A stretch of 64,000 bases of DNA from contig JACKDU010000009.1 in assembly GCA_020633335.1 (NCBI GenBank), positions 124,001 through 188,000 on the forward strand. Reading direction: 5' to 3'. Under the pieces are notes generated by a model. That model had not been told where the DNA came from. It saw nothing but the letters and a program-made list of their open reading frames with translations, and searched no databases. Of the stretch, positions 16,071 through 25,408 are shown piece by piece. Origin of the DNA: Myxococcales bacterium (lineage in GTDB: Bacteria > Myxococcota_A > Polyangia > Nannocystales > Nannocystaceae). A program made the position numbers and the translations under genes. The first letter of the stretch is position 1. Each line of letters begins with the position of its first letter.

Positions 16071-17186
16071 TCACCCCGGCGGCTTGAAATTCTTGCAGGC
16101 GCTGTCGATCACGCCGATCGCCTGCGAGAAGAAGGTATCGTAGCTCGGCGCGCAGACCTGACCGACGGTTCCATAGGTGAACATGCCGGTGAACTGAGCG
16201 ATCCGCGACGCCACCTCGGCGCCCTGGATCCCGCCGTTGCACTTGTCGAGCGCGGGGCAGGAATTGGGCGCGGGCGGGCCGATCAGCGAGAGGACGACGA
16301 TGTTGCTCTCGACCCCGCTCTTGACCGCGACGAGCTGGTTGTACCAGTCGCCGGGCTCGCCGGGGGAGCCCGACTGCGGGAGCTGGTTGCAGGCGTTGAC
16401 CTCGTGGTCGTCCTCCTCGTCGGTGATCACGACGACCACCAGGAGCGCGTCCTCGCGGATGAAGCCGTCGTTGCACGCGCCCGGGCCGTTGAGCCCCTGC
16501 GAGAGCGCGAGGCCCATCGTGTACATCGGCTGCTCATTGCCGTCGCCGCCGGTGCCGACCTTGGCGGCGCACTGGAATTTCTGGCCGAGGTCGTCGGCCT
16601 CGTTCATGAACGCCTTGCCGCTCGCGTAGGGCGTGCAGGTCGCGTTGCTCGAGTTGGCGCCGCCGGTGCGGGTCACCAGCGAGCCGAAGCCCGAGCAGGC
16701 GTTGTAGGCGTTGACGTCGCTGGTGGTGACGCCGACGTGGTAGCTCTCGGCCGAATCGAGCTGCATCTGCATCGCGTTGACGAAGCCCGGGAAGGAGTTG
16801 ATGAGGTTGACCTGCTCGTCCTCCATGCTCCCGGAGTTGTCGATCACGAAGAGGAGGTCGACGTTCTTGCAGCCCTCGTCCTCCGGGAAGATCCCGCCGT
16901 CGGGGACCTCCCCGAGGTCGAACTTCGGCCCGGGGATCGTGTCGCTGGCGCCGCTCGCCGAGCTCGCCGATCCCTCGGTGCCCGCGCTGGTCCCGTCGGA
17001 GTCGGTGCCGCCGTCGGTCCCGCTGGCGCTCGCGCTCGCCGACGCGCTCGCCGATCCACTCACGGTGATCGTGCCGATCGTCGCCCCGCTCGCGCTCGCC
17101 GACCCCCCGGTCTCGCGCGAGTCGTCGCCGCAGGCGACCGAGAGGGTGAGGGCGGCGGTGAGGAGCGAGGCGTTGCGAGGGCGCAT
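16071..17186 (-). CDS. von Willebrand factor A-domain lipoprotein
   Basis: The 371-residue product has a lipobox (TLSVAC), an 80-residue Ser/Ala/Gly/Thr linker and then a VWA domain. VDLLFVIDNSGSM carries the MIDAS DxSxS motif; VVVITDEEDDHE supplies the later acidic MIDAS residues. Several Cys residues suggest disulfides. VWA domains bind metal and mediate protein contacts, so this is probably a surface adhesin or complex component. ATG 17186 is used because the lipoprotein signal starts there, rather than 12 codons upstream. Confidence 0.85.
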   Translation of the reverse strand: MRPRNASLLTAALTLSVACGDDSRETGGSASASGATIGTITVSGSASASASASASGTDGGTDSDGTSAGTEGSASSASGASDTIPGPKFDLGEVPDGGIFPEDEGCKNVDLLFVIDNSGSMEDEQVNLINSFPGFVNAMQMQLDSAESYHVGVTTSDVNAYNACSGFGSLVTRTGGANSSNATCTPYASGKAFMNEADDLGQKFQCAAKVGTGGDGNEQPMYTMGLALSQGLNGPGACNDGFIREDALLVVVVITDEEDDHEVNACNQLPQSGSPGEPGDWYNQLVAVKSGVESNIVVLSLIGPPAPNSCPALDKCNGGIQGAEVASRIAQFTGMFTYGTVGQVCAPSYDTFFSQAIGVIDSACKNFKPPG

Positions 17187-17241
17187 GCGTCCATCGTATG
17201 CGCGTGAGCGCGCGAGCCTCAAGCAAATGATGAGGTCCGCG

Positions 17242-17277
17242 CAGGGGGGGGCCTACGACCTCAGGGGGTCCCCCCTG
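17242..17277 (-). terminator. G/C-tract hairpin after the MYXO-CTERM gene
   Basis: CAGGGGGG (17242-17249) pairs with CCCCCCTG (17270-17277); an alternative smaller hairpin uses AGGGGG and CCCCCT at 17263-17276. It lies just downstream of the stop codon at 17295 on the - strand. No T tract is seen, so the call is tentative. Confidence 0.4.
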
Positions 17278-17294
17278 GCTCCGAAGGGGGGCTC

Positions 17295-19144
17295 CTAGCT
17301 GGCGCGTCGGCGGCGACGGAGGAGGAGGGGGCCGGCGAGGACGAGGACGGCGAAGGGGCCGTGCTCCCCGCGCGCGCCGCTGCGGCAGCCGCAGCCCTCC
17401 TCCACGTTCTCGCCGGCGCCGCTGGTCGCCGAGCCGCCGCTCGCGCTCGCCGAGGCGCCGGTCGACGCGTCGCCGGTCCCGCTCGCCGAGGCGCCGGTCG
17501 ACTCGCCGCCGCTCGCCGAGCCCGAGCCCGAGGCGCCGGTGCCGGCGCTGGTCGCCCCGCTCGTGTTCGAGTCGGAGCCGCCGGTGGAGTTGCCGACGCC
17601 GAACAGCGTCAGGGTCTCGTTGGAGTCGGCGGTGAATTCGTTGAGGCCGACGTGGTAGTCGAGCGAGGCGACGTTGGCGTACTGGCCCATGTCGCCGAGC
17701 TGGACCGTGAAGGTGACCTGGCCGCCCTCGCCGACCCCGAGGTTGCCGAGATCCCAGCGGACCTCGTCGCCCTCGAGGACGCCGCCCATCGACGCCTCGA
17801 CGAAGGTCGAGCCGAGCGGCAGCGGGTCGCGGAGGACGGCCGCCAGCGCCGGCGTCGGGCCCTCGTTCTTGTAGTCGATCGTGAAGGTGAGGTCGCTCTG
17901 CTCGACCTGGGCCGGCGCCGACTTCATCAGGGTGATCATCGGCAGGCCGTCGACGGTCGCGCAGGGGGCCTCGAAGAGCGAATTGAGGAAGAGGCGGGTC
18001 CCCTGGGAGTCGGGGTTCTGGGAGATCGGCAGGTCGGTGTTGTACTCGTGGCCGCCGAGGTAGGAGACCTTGCCGGCGGTCAGGCAGCCCTTGGAGGCCG
18101 GGCAGACGCCGTCGAGGAAGCCGGTCATCCAGACGTCGTTGACCCCGGCCGGCGTCCCCTTCTCGGTGATCATGACGATGTCGCTCGCCTTGTAGGTCTC
18201 GCCCATCGGCAGGGTGTAGGCGGGCTCGGAGCCGCCGACCGACTGGAAGTCGCCGTCGAGCTGGTTGAAGGGCTCGTCGGCCTGGAAGAAGTCGTACTCC
18301 TTGGGGCCCTGGCCGATCAGGAAGCCCTTCTGGGTCAGGAAGTAGCCGTGGGGGTCGAGGTTCTCGAAGGCGTTGACCGCCTGACACTCGGCGAAGAAGT
18401 GGGTCGGGTGGGTGAGGAACTCGCGGACCTCGGCGACCGCCCCGGGCTTCTTCTCGGCCTCGCCGACCCCCCAGTGCATCGACATGAACTGGCAGTAGAT
18501 CGGGTCGCCGTCCTCGTCGAAGAGCCCGCCGTCGTGGTGGACGTTGTCGTCGGGGCCGGCGAGCTCGTCGGGGTCGAGCATGTCGGGGCTCGAGTCCGGC
18601 CAGCCGTAGTCGAGGGTCGAGTCGGGGATCTTCGCCGCCATCATGTACTTGCGGGCGATCTTCTGGTTGCCGTCGGCCATCATCGCGATCGTCGGCGCGA
18701 CCACCAGGAGGCGGGAGACGTCGCCCTGGAACTGGGCGCTTCCTCGTGGACGTTGGTGTCCGGGTTCTGGTCGAGCCAGGCCTCGACGATCGGCAGGGCC
18801 GCGTCGACGTCGGCGCTGTCGATCACCCAGGGGCCGCCGCGGTAGCCGTGGCTGCGGAGGTCGGCCATCGTCCGGAGGTCGGTCGCCGCGACCGTGAAGT
18901 CGGCGTCGCCCTTCGCCTTGCCGGTCTTGATCACCCAGCGGACCGGCACGCCGTTCATCAGGAGCTCGTAGACCAGGCCGTAGGCCTCGAAGATCCCCAT
19001 GTCCTGGGTGTCGGTGTCCATCGGGATGATCAGCGAGCCGGCTTCGAAGGTGTCGGCCGCGGCCTCGGGCGGGGCGGCGAGGCCGAGGGCGCTGAGGGCG
19101 GCGAGGCTGCTGGCGGCGAGGCGGGTCGATCGACGGGTGGGCAT
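17295..19144 (-). pseudogene. MYXO-CTERM surface protein with an apparent frameshift
   Basis: From ATG 19144 the first frame gives a signal peptide and about 130 residues ending in NPDTNVHEEA. Near 18737 coding moves to the second frame, which continues AQFQGDVSRLLVVAPT and runs to TAG at 17295. One missing base explains it; the repaired protein has 616 residues. The C-terminal third has a DUF11/CARDB-like part (LTFTIDYKNEGPTPALAAVL), a Ser/Gly/Ala linker and a MYXO-CTERM tail: GCGC, hydrophobic stretch, then RRRRRAS. The N-terminal domain is unrecognised. Expected to be exported and surface-anchored. Confidence 0.8.
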
Positions 19145-19256
19145 CGATGGCTTGGACCGCGCGGGCGCCGATCGTTCCAGGATGGCGGATCGGCGAGCGC
19201 TCGCACGCGCAGGAGCGCGCTCGCGTCGACCCCGCGCTTCGTTTGAGCGCGCGCGA

Positions 19257-19826
19257 TCAGGCGCGGTAGGGATCCGCGCGGGCGCCGAGGAGGGCGCGCT
19301 CGAAGCGGTGGAGCTCGCGCATCGCCCGCGCGAGCTCGCGGAAGGTCTCGTCGGGATCGGGCGCCGCCGGGTAGAGGCCCTGCTCCCAGGGGTCGATCGT
19401 CCGGTCGAAGATCCCGGTGCGGAAGAGGAGCCCGCGGAAGGGCCGGAGCGAGAGGCCGAGGCTGCCGAGGAGCTCGAGCTCGGCGGGTGAGAGCCCGCGG
19501 AAGGATCGCAGCCACTCCCAGAGCGCGAGGCGGGCGTTGGTCATCGCCAGGTCGTAGTCGGCGCAGCGGCGGCGCCGTCCCCAGGGGGTGTCGGAGACCA
19601 GCGGCTCCTCGTAGCGGTGGAGCGGCGTCTCGAGCTCTCTGCGGACCACCCGGGCCTGGAGCGCGAGGCGGGCGAGGCTCGGGCTCAGGTGATCGGGGAC
19701 CGCAGGCGCGTCGCCGTCGAGCGCCGAGATGTGCCGCTGCCAGCGTCGCCGTCGCTGCCGTCGACGCCACCAGCGGGCCGCGACGCCGCTGGCGAGGGCG
19801 GCCGAGAGGGCGATCTCGCCGGTCAC
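19257..19826 (-). CDS. Hypothetical membrane-anchored protein
   Basis: The 189-residue product begins with a short hydrophobic segment (EIALSAALASGVAA) followed at once by WWRRRQRRRRW, an N-terminal anchor with cytoplasmic positive charges. The rest looks alpha-helical (LSPSLARLALQARVVRREL; AELELLGSLGLSLRPFRGL). No family recognised. The GTG start at 19826 has GAGG 9 bases upstream. Confidence 0.6.
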   Translation of the reverse strand: MTGEIALSAALASGVAARWWRRRQRRRRWQRHISALDGDAPAVPDHLSPSLARLALQARVVRRELETPLHRYEEPLVSDTPWGRRRRCADYDLAMTNARLALWEWLRSFRGLSPAELELLGSLGLSLRPFRGLLFRTGIFDRTIDPWEQGLYPAAPDPDETFRELARAMRELHRFERALLGARADPYRA

Positions 19827-20033
19827 GCGCGGACCTCGCTCGCCACCGCTTCCACCCCCTAACCATGGTCCGGGCCCGGCGTTCGCTCAAGCGCTCGAGT
19901 GCGACCTGGGCCACGCACGGCGACGCGGCGTCGCCGACCTCCGCGCGCGGGCGTGGACGCGCGCGCTCGCGACGAGGGGCCCGCCCGCGCGACGCGGAGG
20001 GCCCCTCGAAGATCGGCGAGCGCCGGGTCGGGC

Positions 20034-20516
20034 CTAGGACGCCTTCGAGCCGAGGCTCTGGACGGCGGCCTTGACCTCGTCGTAGTTCGGCTCGACGCCC
20101 GGGTTGGGGGCGACCCAGCGGTAGCGGATCACGCCCTCGCCGTCGATCACGAAGACCGAGCGCTTGGCGGCGGTGTAGCCGGTCATCCCCGCGAAGTCGT
20201 CGTGGGCGACGTCGAGGGCGCGGACCGCCTCGCGCTTGTAGTCGGAGAGGAGCTCGAAGGTGAGGCCGTTCTTGCTGGCGAAGGCGCCGTTCGAGAAGGG
20301 CGCGTCGACCGAGATCCCGAAGACGGTCGCGCCGAGGTCGTTGAAGGCGGCGAGCGAGTCGCGGAAGGTGCAGAGCTCCTTCTCGCAGACGCCGGTGAAG
20401 GCGGCCGGGAAGAAGGCGAGGACGACCGGCTGGCCGCGCAGCGACGAGAGGCTGACGGCCTCGCGCTTGGTGTTGAGGAGGGTGAGGTCAGGGGCTTGCG
20501 AACCGACGGTGGACAT
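20034..20516 (-). CDS. Peroxiredoxin (AhpC/TSA, BCP/AhpE type)
   Basis: The 160-residue product is a compact peroxiredoxin. AFTGVCEKELC carries the peroxidatic Cys (C44) and a second Cys five residues later (C49), the spacing of BCP/AhpE-type enzymes. It reduces H2O2 and organic hydroperoxides using thiols. It is the last gene of a four-gene operon with DUF3501, an Fe-S oxidoreductase and rubrerythrin, starting 57 bases after DUF3501. The context points to peroxide defence. Confidence 0.92.
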   Translation of the reverse strand: MSTVGSQAPDLTLLNTKREAVSLSSLRGQPVVLAFFPAAFTGVCEKELCTFRDSLAAFNDLGATVFGISVDAPFSNGAFASKNGLTFELLSDYKREAVRALDVAHDDFAGMTGYTAAKRSVFVIDGEGVIRYRWVAPNPGVEPNYDEVKAAVQSLGSKAS

Positions 20517-20573
20517 GGGTCTTTGCTCTCTTTGTCGAGGTTGAGTGCGGGGAAGTCGGGGGCTCAGGAGGGC

Positions 20574-21143
20574 TCAGGAGGCGGCCTCGGCGGCCTCGCG
20601 GAGGTCGGCGGCGAGGGCCGCCCGCTGCGCTTCGGTCAGCGCGGTCTCGCCCTGGAGCGCCGGGTGATCGACGCCGATCGCCACCGGCGCCTCGGCGCCG
20701 ACCGGGAGCCTGAGGTACTGGACCGACGAGAGGCGGTCGTCGCCGACCTGCCGGGGATCCCAGGTCGGCCGGACCCGCGAGCCGTCGGCCATCTTCGCGT
20801 AGAGGTGGCCGTTGAGGTCGAGCCACGCCTTCAGCTTGACCGCGCGCGCGTCGGGGTCGTCGATCGTGATCAGGAGGGTCACGCCGAGCTCGCCGGGGCC
20901 GCCGAGGAGCTCGTTGTAGGTCTCGAGCTCGTGGCGGATGTCGGCCTCGCGGACGATCTTCTCGACCCGCACCATCTCGAGGATCTGGTAGCGGACGGTC
21001 GCGTGGTTCTCGAAGAGGAAGGTGAGGACGCCGGCGACCTCGATCCGCCGGAGCGCCTTGGTCTTGAGGACCGCGGCCCGGATCGCCGGCCGCTCGTCCT
21101 CGTAGGTCATGTAGTCGAGGATCTCGCTGCGCTCCACGTGCAT
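20574..21143 (-). CDS. DUF3501 family protein
   Basis: The 189-residue product matches the DUF3501 pattern: ILDYMTYEDERPAIRAAVLKTKALRRIEV near the N terminus and an ENHATVRYQILEMVRVEKI core. DUF3501 genes are commonly found beside rubrerythrin and CCG-domain Fe-S proteins, as here. The function is unknown; a role in the same peroxide or reduction pathway is inferred. Its start lies 13 bases after the Fe-S gene stop, so translation may be coupled. Confidence 0.85.
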   Translation of the reverse strand: MHVERSEILDYMTYEDERPAIRAAVLKTKALRRIEVAGVLTFLFENHATVRYQILEMVRVEKIVREADIRHELETYNELLGGPGELGVTLLITIDDPDARAVKLKAWLDLNGHLYAKMADGSRVRPTWDPRQVGDDRLSSVQYLRLPVGAEAPVAIGVDHPALQGETALTEAQRAALAADLREAAEAAS

Positions 21144-21156
21144 GGTCGTCGTCTCC

Positions 21157-22527
21157 TCAGCCTTCGTCCGTGCCAGCGTCGTCCGGGCGGGCGAGCGCGG
21201 CCTCGAAGCCGTCCTCGCGGTAGGCGCGGGCGAGGACGCTCATCGGGTGCATCGGCTTGACGCCGGCGTGCTGCTCGAACTGGAGGGCGGCGAGCGGGCA
21301 GTCGGTCACCCAGACCTTGGCCTCGGCGTCCTTCATCCCGTCGAAGGCCCGCTTGCCGACCCGCTGCGAGGGGACGAAGCCCTCGGTGGTCATCGCGTAG
21401 GTGCCGTTGTGGCCGCAGCACTCCATCACCTGGTCGACCGCGCCGACCTCCGGGATCTTCTTGAGGAGGTTGCGCGCGCGGAAGCCGATCGCCTGGGCGC
21501 GGAGGTGGCAGGGCGCGTGGTAGGCGAGGGGGCCCGGGGTGCTCTTGAACTCGGTGTTGAAGCGGGGCTCGCGGCGCAGCGACCAGAGGTGCTCGCTCGG
21601 GTCGACGACCGCGGCGGCGACCTTGCGGGCGCGCTCGCGGTCCTCGTCGGCGACCAGCTCGGGGTACTCGCGGCGGAGCATCATCGAGCAGGTCGGGTTG
21701 ATCGCCATCACCTTGGCGCCGGCGTCGACGAAGGGGGTGAGGACGTCGAGGTTGGCCTTCGCGTGGCGGCGCAGCCCCTCGAGGTCGCCGTGCTCCCAGG
21801 CCGGCATGCCGCAGCAGCGGAGGCCGGCGGCGCAGCGGAGGTCGACCTCGTTCTTGGCCATCACCTCGCAGGTGTCGCGGCCGATCTCGGGCTCGTTGTG
21901 CTGGACGTAGCAGGTCTGGAAGAGGACGACCTCGCCGCCGGGCGCGTCGGCGATCTTGCCCTCGCGGCGGGCCCAGGCCTCGAAGGTCTGGCCGGCGAAT
22001 TCTGGGAGGAGCTTGTCGCGGTGGATGCCGACGACCTTCTCCATGAACCAGCGGTGGAGCTTCACCCGGTTCATCACGTTGGCGAGGCCGAGGCTCGCGC
22101 GCGCGAGCTTGCCGGTGGTGTCAGGATCGCCGAGGACGCGGTCGCGGAGCGTGAGCCCCTCGCGCTTCGCCCGGAGCGCCTGGTAGCGGTGGACCAGCTT
22201 CGGGAAGTCGAGCTCGAACTCGTGCTTGTCCCGCGGGGTGTAGGGGCACTGGACCTCGCAGAGCTTGCACTGGAAGCAGGCGTCCATCACCCGGTCGGTC
22301 TCGGCCCGCGTCAGCTTGGTGACGTCGCCCTCGTGCTTGTTGTCGATGAGGTCGAAGAGGTCGGGGAACGAGTCGCAGTACTTGAAGCACATGCGACAGC
22401 CGTGGCAGACCTCGAAGACCCGGGTGACCTCCTGGGTGAGGCCCGCCTCGTCCCAGTACTTGGGATCGCTGGGGTCGTAGGAGAGGCCCGGAGTGGGCTT
22501 GTACGAGATGTTGGTCGGCTCGCCCAT
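21157..22527 (-). CDS. Fe-S oxidoreductase, GlpC/HdrD-like (4Fe-4S plus CCG domains)
   Basis: The 456-residue product has two ferredoxin-type [4Fe-4S] sites: C41, C44, C47, C51 (CHGCRMCFKYC) and C84, C87, C90, C94 (CFQCKLCEVQC). Two CCG-type cysteine domains follow, with RCCGMPAWEHG and ECCGHNGTYAM. This is the architecture of GlpC and of HdrB/D subunits, which pass electrons through Fe-S clusters. With rubrerythrin and DUF3501 alongside, it probably supplies electrons for peroxide reduction. It is likely membrane-associated, with its partner not visible in the window. Confidence 0.88.
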   Translation of the reverse strand: MGEPTNISYKPTPGLSYDPSDPKYWDEAGLTQEVTRVFEVCHGCRMCFKYCDSFPDLFDLIDNKHEGDVTKLTRAETDRVMDACFQCKLCEVQCPYTPRDKHEFELDFPKLVHRYQALRAKREGLTLRDRVLGDPDTTGKLARASLGLANVMNRVKLHRWFMEKVVGIHRDKLLPEFAGQTFEAWARREGKIADAPGGEVVLFQTCYVQHNEPEIGRDTCEVMAKNEVDLRCAAGLRCCGMPAWEHGDLEGLRRHAKANLDVLTPFVDAGAKVMAINPTCSMMLRREYPELVADEDRERARKVAAAVVDPSEHLWSLRREPRFNTEFKSTPGPLAYHAPCHLRAQAIGFRARNLLKKIPEVGAVDQVMECCGHNGTYAMTTEGFVPSQRVGKRAFDGMKDAEAKVWVTDCPLAALQFEQHAGVKPMHPMSVLARAYREDGFEAALARPDDAGTDEG

Positions 22528-22619
22528 GGTCGTCGTCGGGGTCTATGTAGACGAGGCGGCGCGGCCCCGCCAGGGCCGCCCGCCTCGTGGGCGCTCACGC
22601 TCGAGCGCCGGCGCAGGGC

Positions 22620-23042
22620 CTAGAAGTGCTCGTCGAGGAGCTTCTGGAAGCGACCCGCGTGCGCCTTCTCGGCCTTGGCGAGGGTCTCGAACCAGTCGGC
22701 GATCTCGTCGAAGCCCTCCTCGCGGGCGGTCTTGGCCATCCCCGGGTACATGTCGGTGTACTCGTGGGTCTCGCCGGCGATCCCCGCCTTGAGGTTGTTC
22801 TCGGTGTCGCCGATCGGCAGGCCGGTCGCCGGATCGCCGGCGGCCTTGAGGTAGTCGAGGTGACCATGCGCGTGGCCGGTCTCGCCCTCGGCGGTGTCGC
22901 GGAAGTTGCCCGCGACCTCGGGGTACCCCTCGACGTCGGCGATCTTTGCGAAGTAGAGGTAGCGGCGGTTCGCCTGCGACTCGCCGGCGAACGCGGCCTT
23001 GAGGTTCTCGTGGGTCTTGGTGCCCGTAAGCTTGGCCTTCAT
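22620..23042 (-). CDS. Rubrerythrin
   Basis: The 140-residue product is a ferritin-like di-iron protein: ENLKAAFAGESQANRRYLYFA is the first iron-binding helix, EGETGHAHGHLDYL the second, and ETHEYTDMYP and KAEKAHAGRFQKLL the third and fourth. The family reduces H2O2 at a di-iron site. The C-terminal rubredoxin domain of classical rubrerythrins is missing, so this is a short form, and the neighbouring Fe-S protein may act as electron donor. ATG 23042 has GGAG upstream. First gene of the operon 20034-23042. Confidence 0.92.
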   Translation of the reverse strand: MKAKLTGTKTHENLKAAFAGESQANRRYLYFAKIADVEGYPEVAGNFRDTAEGETGHAHGHLDYLKAAGDPATGLPIGDTENNLKAGIAGETHEYTDMYPGMAKTAREEGFDEIADWFETLAKAEKAHAGRFQKLLDEHF

Positions 23043-23266
23043 GGTGACTCCAGAGTGGTCAGTGGGTTCTTGGGTCGTGGTCGTGCGGAGCACGGGCGCG
23101 CCAAAGAAAAGGTGACGCGAGGTCAGGGATCTCTAGCACGCCCCCTAGAGGTTTGGCGCGCTCTTGCTCCAGCGCCATCCCTACCAGGGACGAGCAAGCT
23201 CACGCAAGGCGCAGGGGGCCGGCCACGGGGAACGCGCAGGGCGTCGCGCGCCCGCTAGAATCGGCC

Positions 23267-23602
23267 GTGCTCTGGCTCGTCGCCCTCGGCTTCGGCGCCC
23301 TGGCCGGCTTCGCGGTGATCCTCTGGATCGTCGACGCGGTCGCGCGGCGCCGTCGCTACGCGGCGCGGGTCGGCCTCGATCTCGCGGGCTTGGTCGCGCT
23401 CCTGCCGGCGCCGCTGCAGGCGCGGAGCTACACCCGCTTCGTCCTCGCGCCCTCGCCCGATGCGCGGATCATCGTCGGTCTGATCTACGCAGACGAGGCG
23501 CGGCGCGTCGGCAACCCCGCGAACGTCGGCCTCGAATTCGAAGCGGCCAGCGGCCGGCTCCTGAAGATCCACCCCGCGGGCGTCGGCCTCGGGATCAAGT
23601 GA
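23267..23602 (+). CDS. Single-pass membrane protein, unknown
   Basis: From GTG 23267 (LWLVALGFGALAGFAVILWIV is a transmembrane helix), 111 residues are encoded, with a short Arg cluster (RRRRY) after the helix and a small beta-rich domain (YTRFVLAPSPDARIIVGLIY). The frame extends 38 codons upstream, but that part has no hydrophobic or conserved features. It is divergent from rubrerythrin and convergent with the next gene. Family not recognised. Confidence 0.55.
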   Translation: MLWLVALGFGALAGFAVILWIVDAVARRRRYAARVGLDLAGLVALLPAPLQARSYTRFVLAPSPDARIIVGLIYADEARRVGNPANVGLEFEAASGRLLKIHPAGVGLGIK

Positions 23603-23625
23603 GCGCCCCGGAGGCACGCGGAGGC

Positions 23626-24597
23626 TCAGCGCGGAATCGAGAGCGGGCCGAGCCCCATCGCAGCGCGGAGCTGCTGCACGAGCGCCGCGGTGGTCTGCGC
23701 CGAAGCCCGCGCCGCGAGCCATCGCTCGGCGCGCTCGAGGAACCCGCGCAGGTCTCGCTCGAGCTGCTCGACCATGGCTTCGTAGCGCTCGGTCGAGACG
23801 GTGGCCGATGGGGCGTTGGCGTCGTACTCGTCGAAGAAGCGCACGTGACCGTCCGCGAGCGCGGCCGTGGTGAAGGGATCGTGCCCATTCCACGGTCGTT
23901 GGCCCGTCGTGAGGAGCGCCTTCCACTCGGTCCACGCGTCGGTGGTCGCGCAGCATCCGGCAGTGAGGATCAGCGCGCCATCGACGATGACCTCGATCCC
24001 GCCCTCGAGGTCGAAGGGCCGCTCGGGGCCCTCCGCGAGCGCTTCTTCGGCCTCCGCGGGCTTGGGCTTGGCGAGCGCGTCCAGGAGGCGCGCGGCCGGG
24101 GCCCCGGGGGTCAGCCCGCGCTGGTGGGCGAGCGACGCGAACAAGGAGCCCACGGCCTTGTCGCTGGCGTCGGCGTGGAGTCGAACCTCGACGAAGAGCC
24201 CAGGGTCGTGGTGAGGCCAGGGGAAGCGCGCCCGCGGGGGCGGGAAGTCCAGGCAGCTCCAGAGCGCCGTGGTCCCCGGCGGCGGTGTCACCGAGCGGGG
24301 CGGATGCTCCGTGTCGCCGAGCAGCGACGCGTCGACGCGGAGGTCGGCGCCGGGGGCCAGCGGCTTCCAGCCGGCCCGCAGCGCGTGGCGGATCGTCGCG
24401 GCCACGTAGCGCGGGGTGATCGGCGGCACGCGGCCGGTGCCGAAGACCTCGCCGCGCGAGAGGACGAGGCGCTGACCTTGACCTCGATCGTGCTCGACGA
24501 TGAGGTGCAGGGTGAACTCGGAGACCGGCGTGACCAGCCAGCGGTAGCGAACCCCGTCGACGCTGAGCGGCCGCGACTTCCTACGAGGAAGCGTCAC
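23626..24597 (-). CDS. Hypothetical protein coupled to an ABC ATPase
   Basis: The 323-residue product begins VTLPRRKSRPLS; a first segment (about 1-95) reads RPLSVDGVRYRWLVTPVSEF, a pattern seen in uncharacterised actinobacterial/myxobacterial proteins. The rest (DGHVRFFDEYDANAPS, RWLAARASAQTTAALVQQL) is unrecognised. The GTG start (24597-24595) overlaps the ATPase stop TAG by one base, so translation is probably coupled and the products may act together. The sequence alone gives no function. Confidence 0.65.
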   Translation of the reverse strand: MTLPRRKSRPLSVDGVRYRWLVTPVSEFTLHLIVEHDRGQGQRLVLSRGEVFGTGRVPPITPRYVAATIRHALRAGWKPLAPGADLRVDASLLGDTEHPPRSVTPPPGTTALWSCLDFPPPRARFPWPHHDPGLFVEVRLHADASDKAVGSLFASLAHQRGLTPGAPAARLLDALAKPKPAEAEEALAEGPERPFDLEGGIEVIVDGALILTAGCCATTDAWTEWKALLTTGQRPWNGHDPFTTAALADGHVRFFDEYDANAPSATVSTERYEAMVEQLERDLRGFLERAERWLAARASAQTTAALVQQLRAAMGLGPLSIPR

Positions 24598-25388
24598 TAG
24601 GCCGACTCGCTCATCACGTCGCCCCAGAGCTCCTCCTCGGGGTCGTAGAGGAAGCCCTCGATCTCCGGGTCCTTGAGCGCCCGCAGCTCCTCGAGGGTGC
24701 CGACGTAGGGGAAGCGGTGGTCCTCGAGGATCGCCAGGCGATCGCTGACGTGGAAGGCGGTGCGGAGGTCGTGGGTGACCAGCACCGAGGTCATGTTGAG
24801 CTCGCGGTGGAGGCGGCGGAGCATGCGACCGATGAGCGTGATGCTCTGGGGATCGAGGCCGCGGGTCGGGTCGTCGAAGAGGACGACCTTCGGCTTGATC
24901 GCGATCGCCCGGGCGAGGCCGACCCGCTTGCGCATGCCGCCCGAGAGGTCGGCGGGGTGGAGGTCGATCACCCGCTCGGGGAGGCCGACCATCGCCAGGC
25001 ACTCGGCGACCCGGGCGCGGATCTCCTCGTCGGACATCCGCGTGTGCTCGTAGAGCGCGTAGCCGACGTTGTGGAGGATGTCCATCGAGTCGAAGAGCGC
25101 GTCCTCCTGGAAGACGTAGGCGACGTCGCGGCGGAGCTGGAGGAGGGCGTCGTGGTCCATCGCGCCGACCTCCTTGCCGTAGACCTTGACCGAGCCGCGG
25201 TCGGGGTCGGCGAGGCCGAGCATCATCTTGAGGCAGACGCTCTTGCCCGAGCCGCTCTCGCCGAGGATCGAGAGGGTCTCACCCTCGTAGAGGGTGAGCT
25301 CCATCCCCTGGAAGATCACGGTCTGATCAAACGACTTGTCGATCCCGCGCATCTCGATGATCGGGAGGCGGGTCGGGTCGGCGGCCAT
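24597..25388 (-). CDS. ABC transporter ATP-binding protein, MlaF-like
   Basis: The 263-residue product has Walker A GESGSGKS (43-50), Q-loop (YVFQEDALFD), signature LSGGMRKR (148-155) and D-loop. Walker B reads VVLFDDP, so the catalytic Glu that normally follows is Asp (D173). Sequence style matches the MlaF/Mkl family of lipid-transport ATPases. No MlaE permease or MlaD-like gene lies nearby, so the partners are elsewhere. It starts 20 bases after the proline--tRNA ligase stop and overlaps the next gene by one base. Confidence 0.88.
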   Translation of the reverse strand: MAADPTRLPIIEMRGIDKSFDQTVIFQGMELTLYEGETLSILGESGSGKSVCLKMMLGLADPDRGSVKVYGKEVGAMDHDALLQLRRDVAYVFQEDALFDSMDILHNVGYALYEHTRMSDEEIRARVAECLAMVGLPERVIDLHPADLSGGMRKRVGLARAIAIKPKVVLFDDPTRGLDPQSITLIGRMLRRLHRELNMTSVLVTHDLRTAFHVSDRLAILEDHRFPYVGTLEELRALKDPEIEGFLYDPEEELWGDVMSESA

Positions 25389-25408
25389 CGCCGGGAGGAT
25401 AGCCCGGG

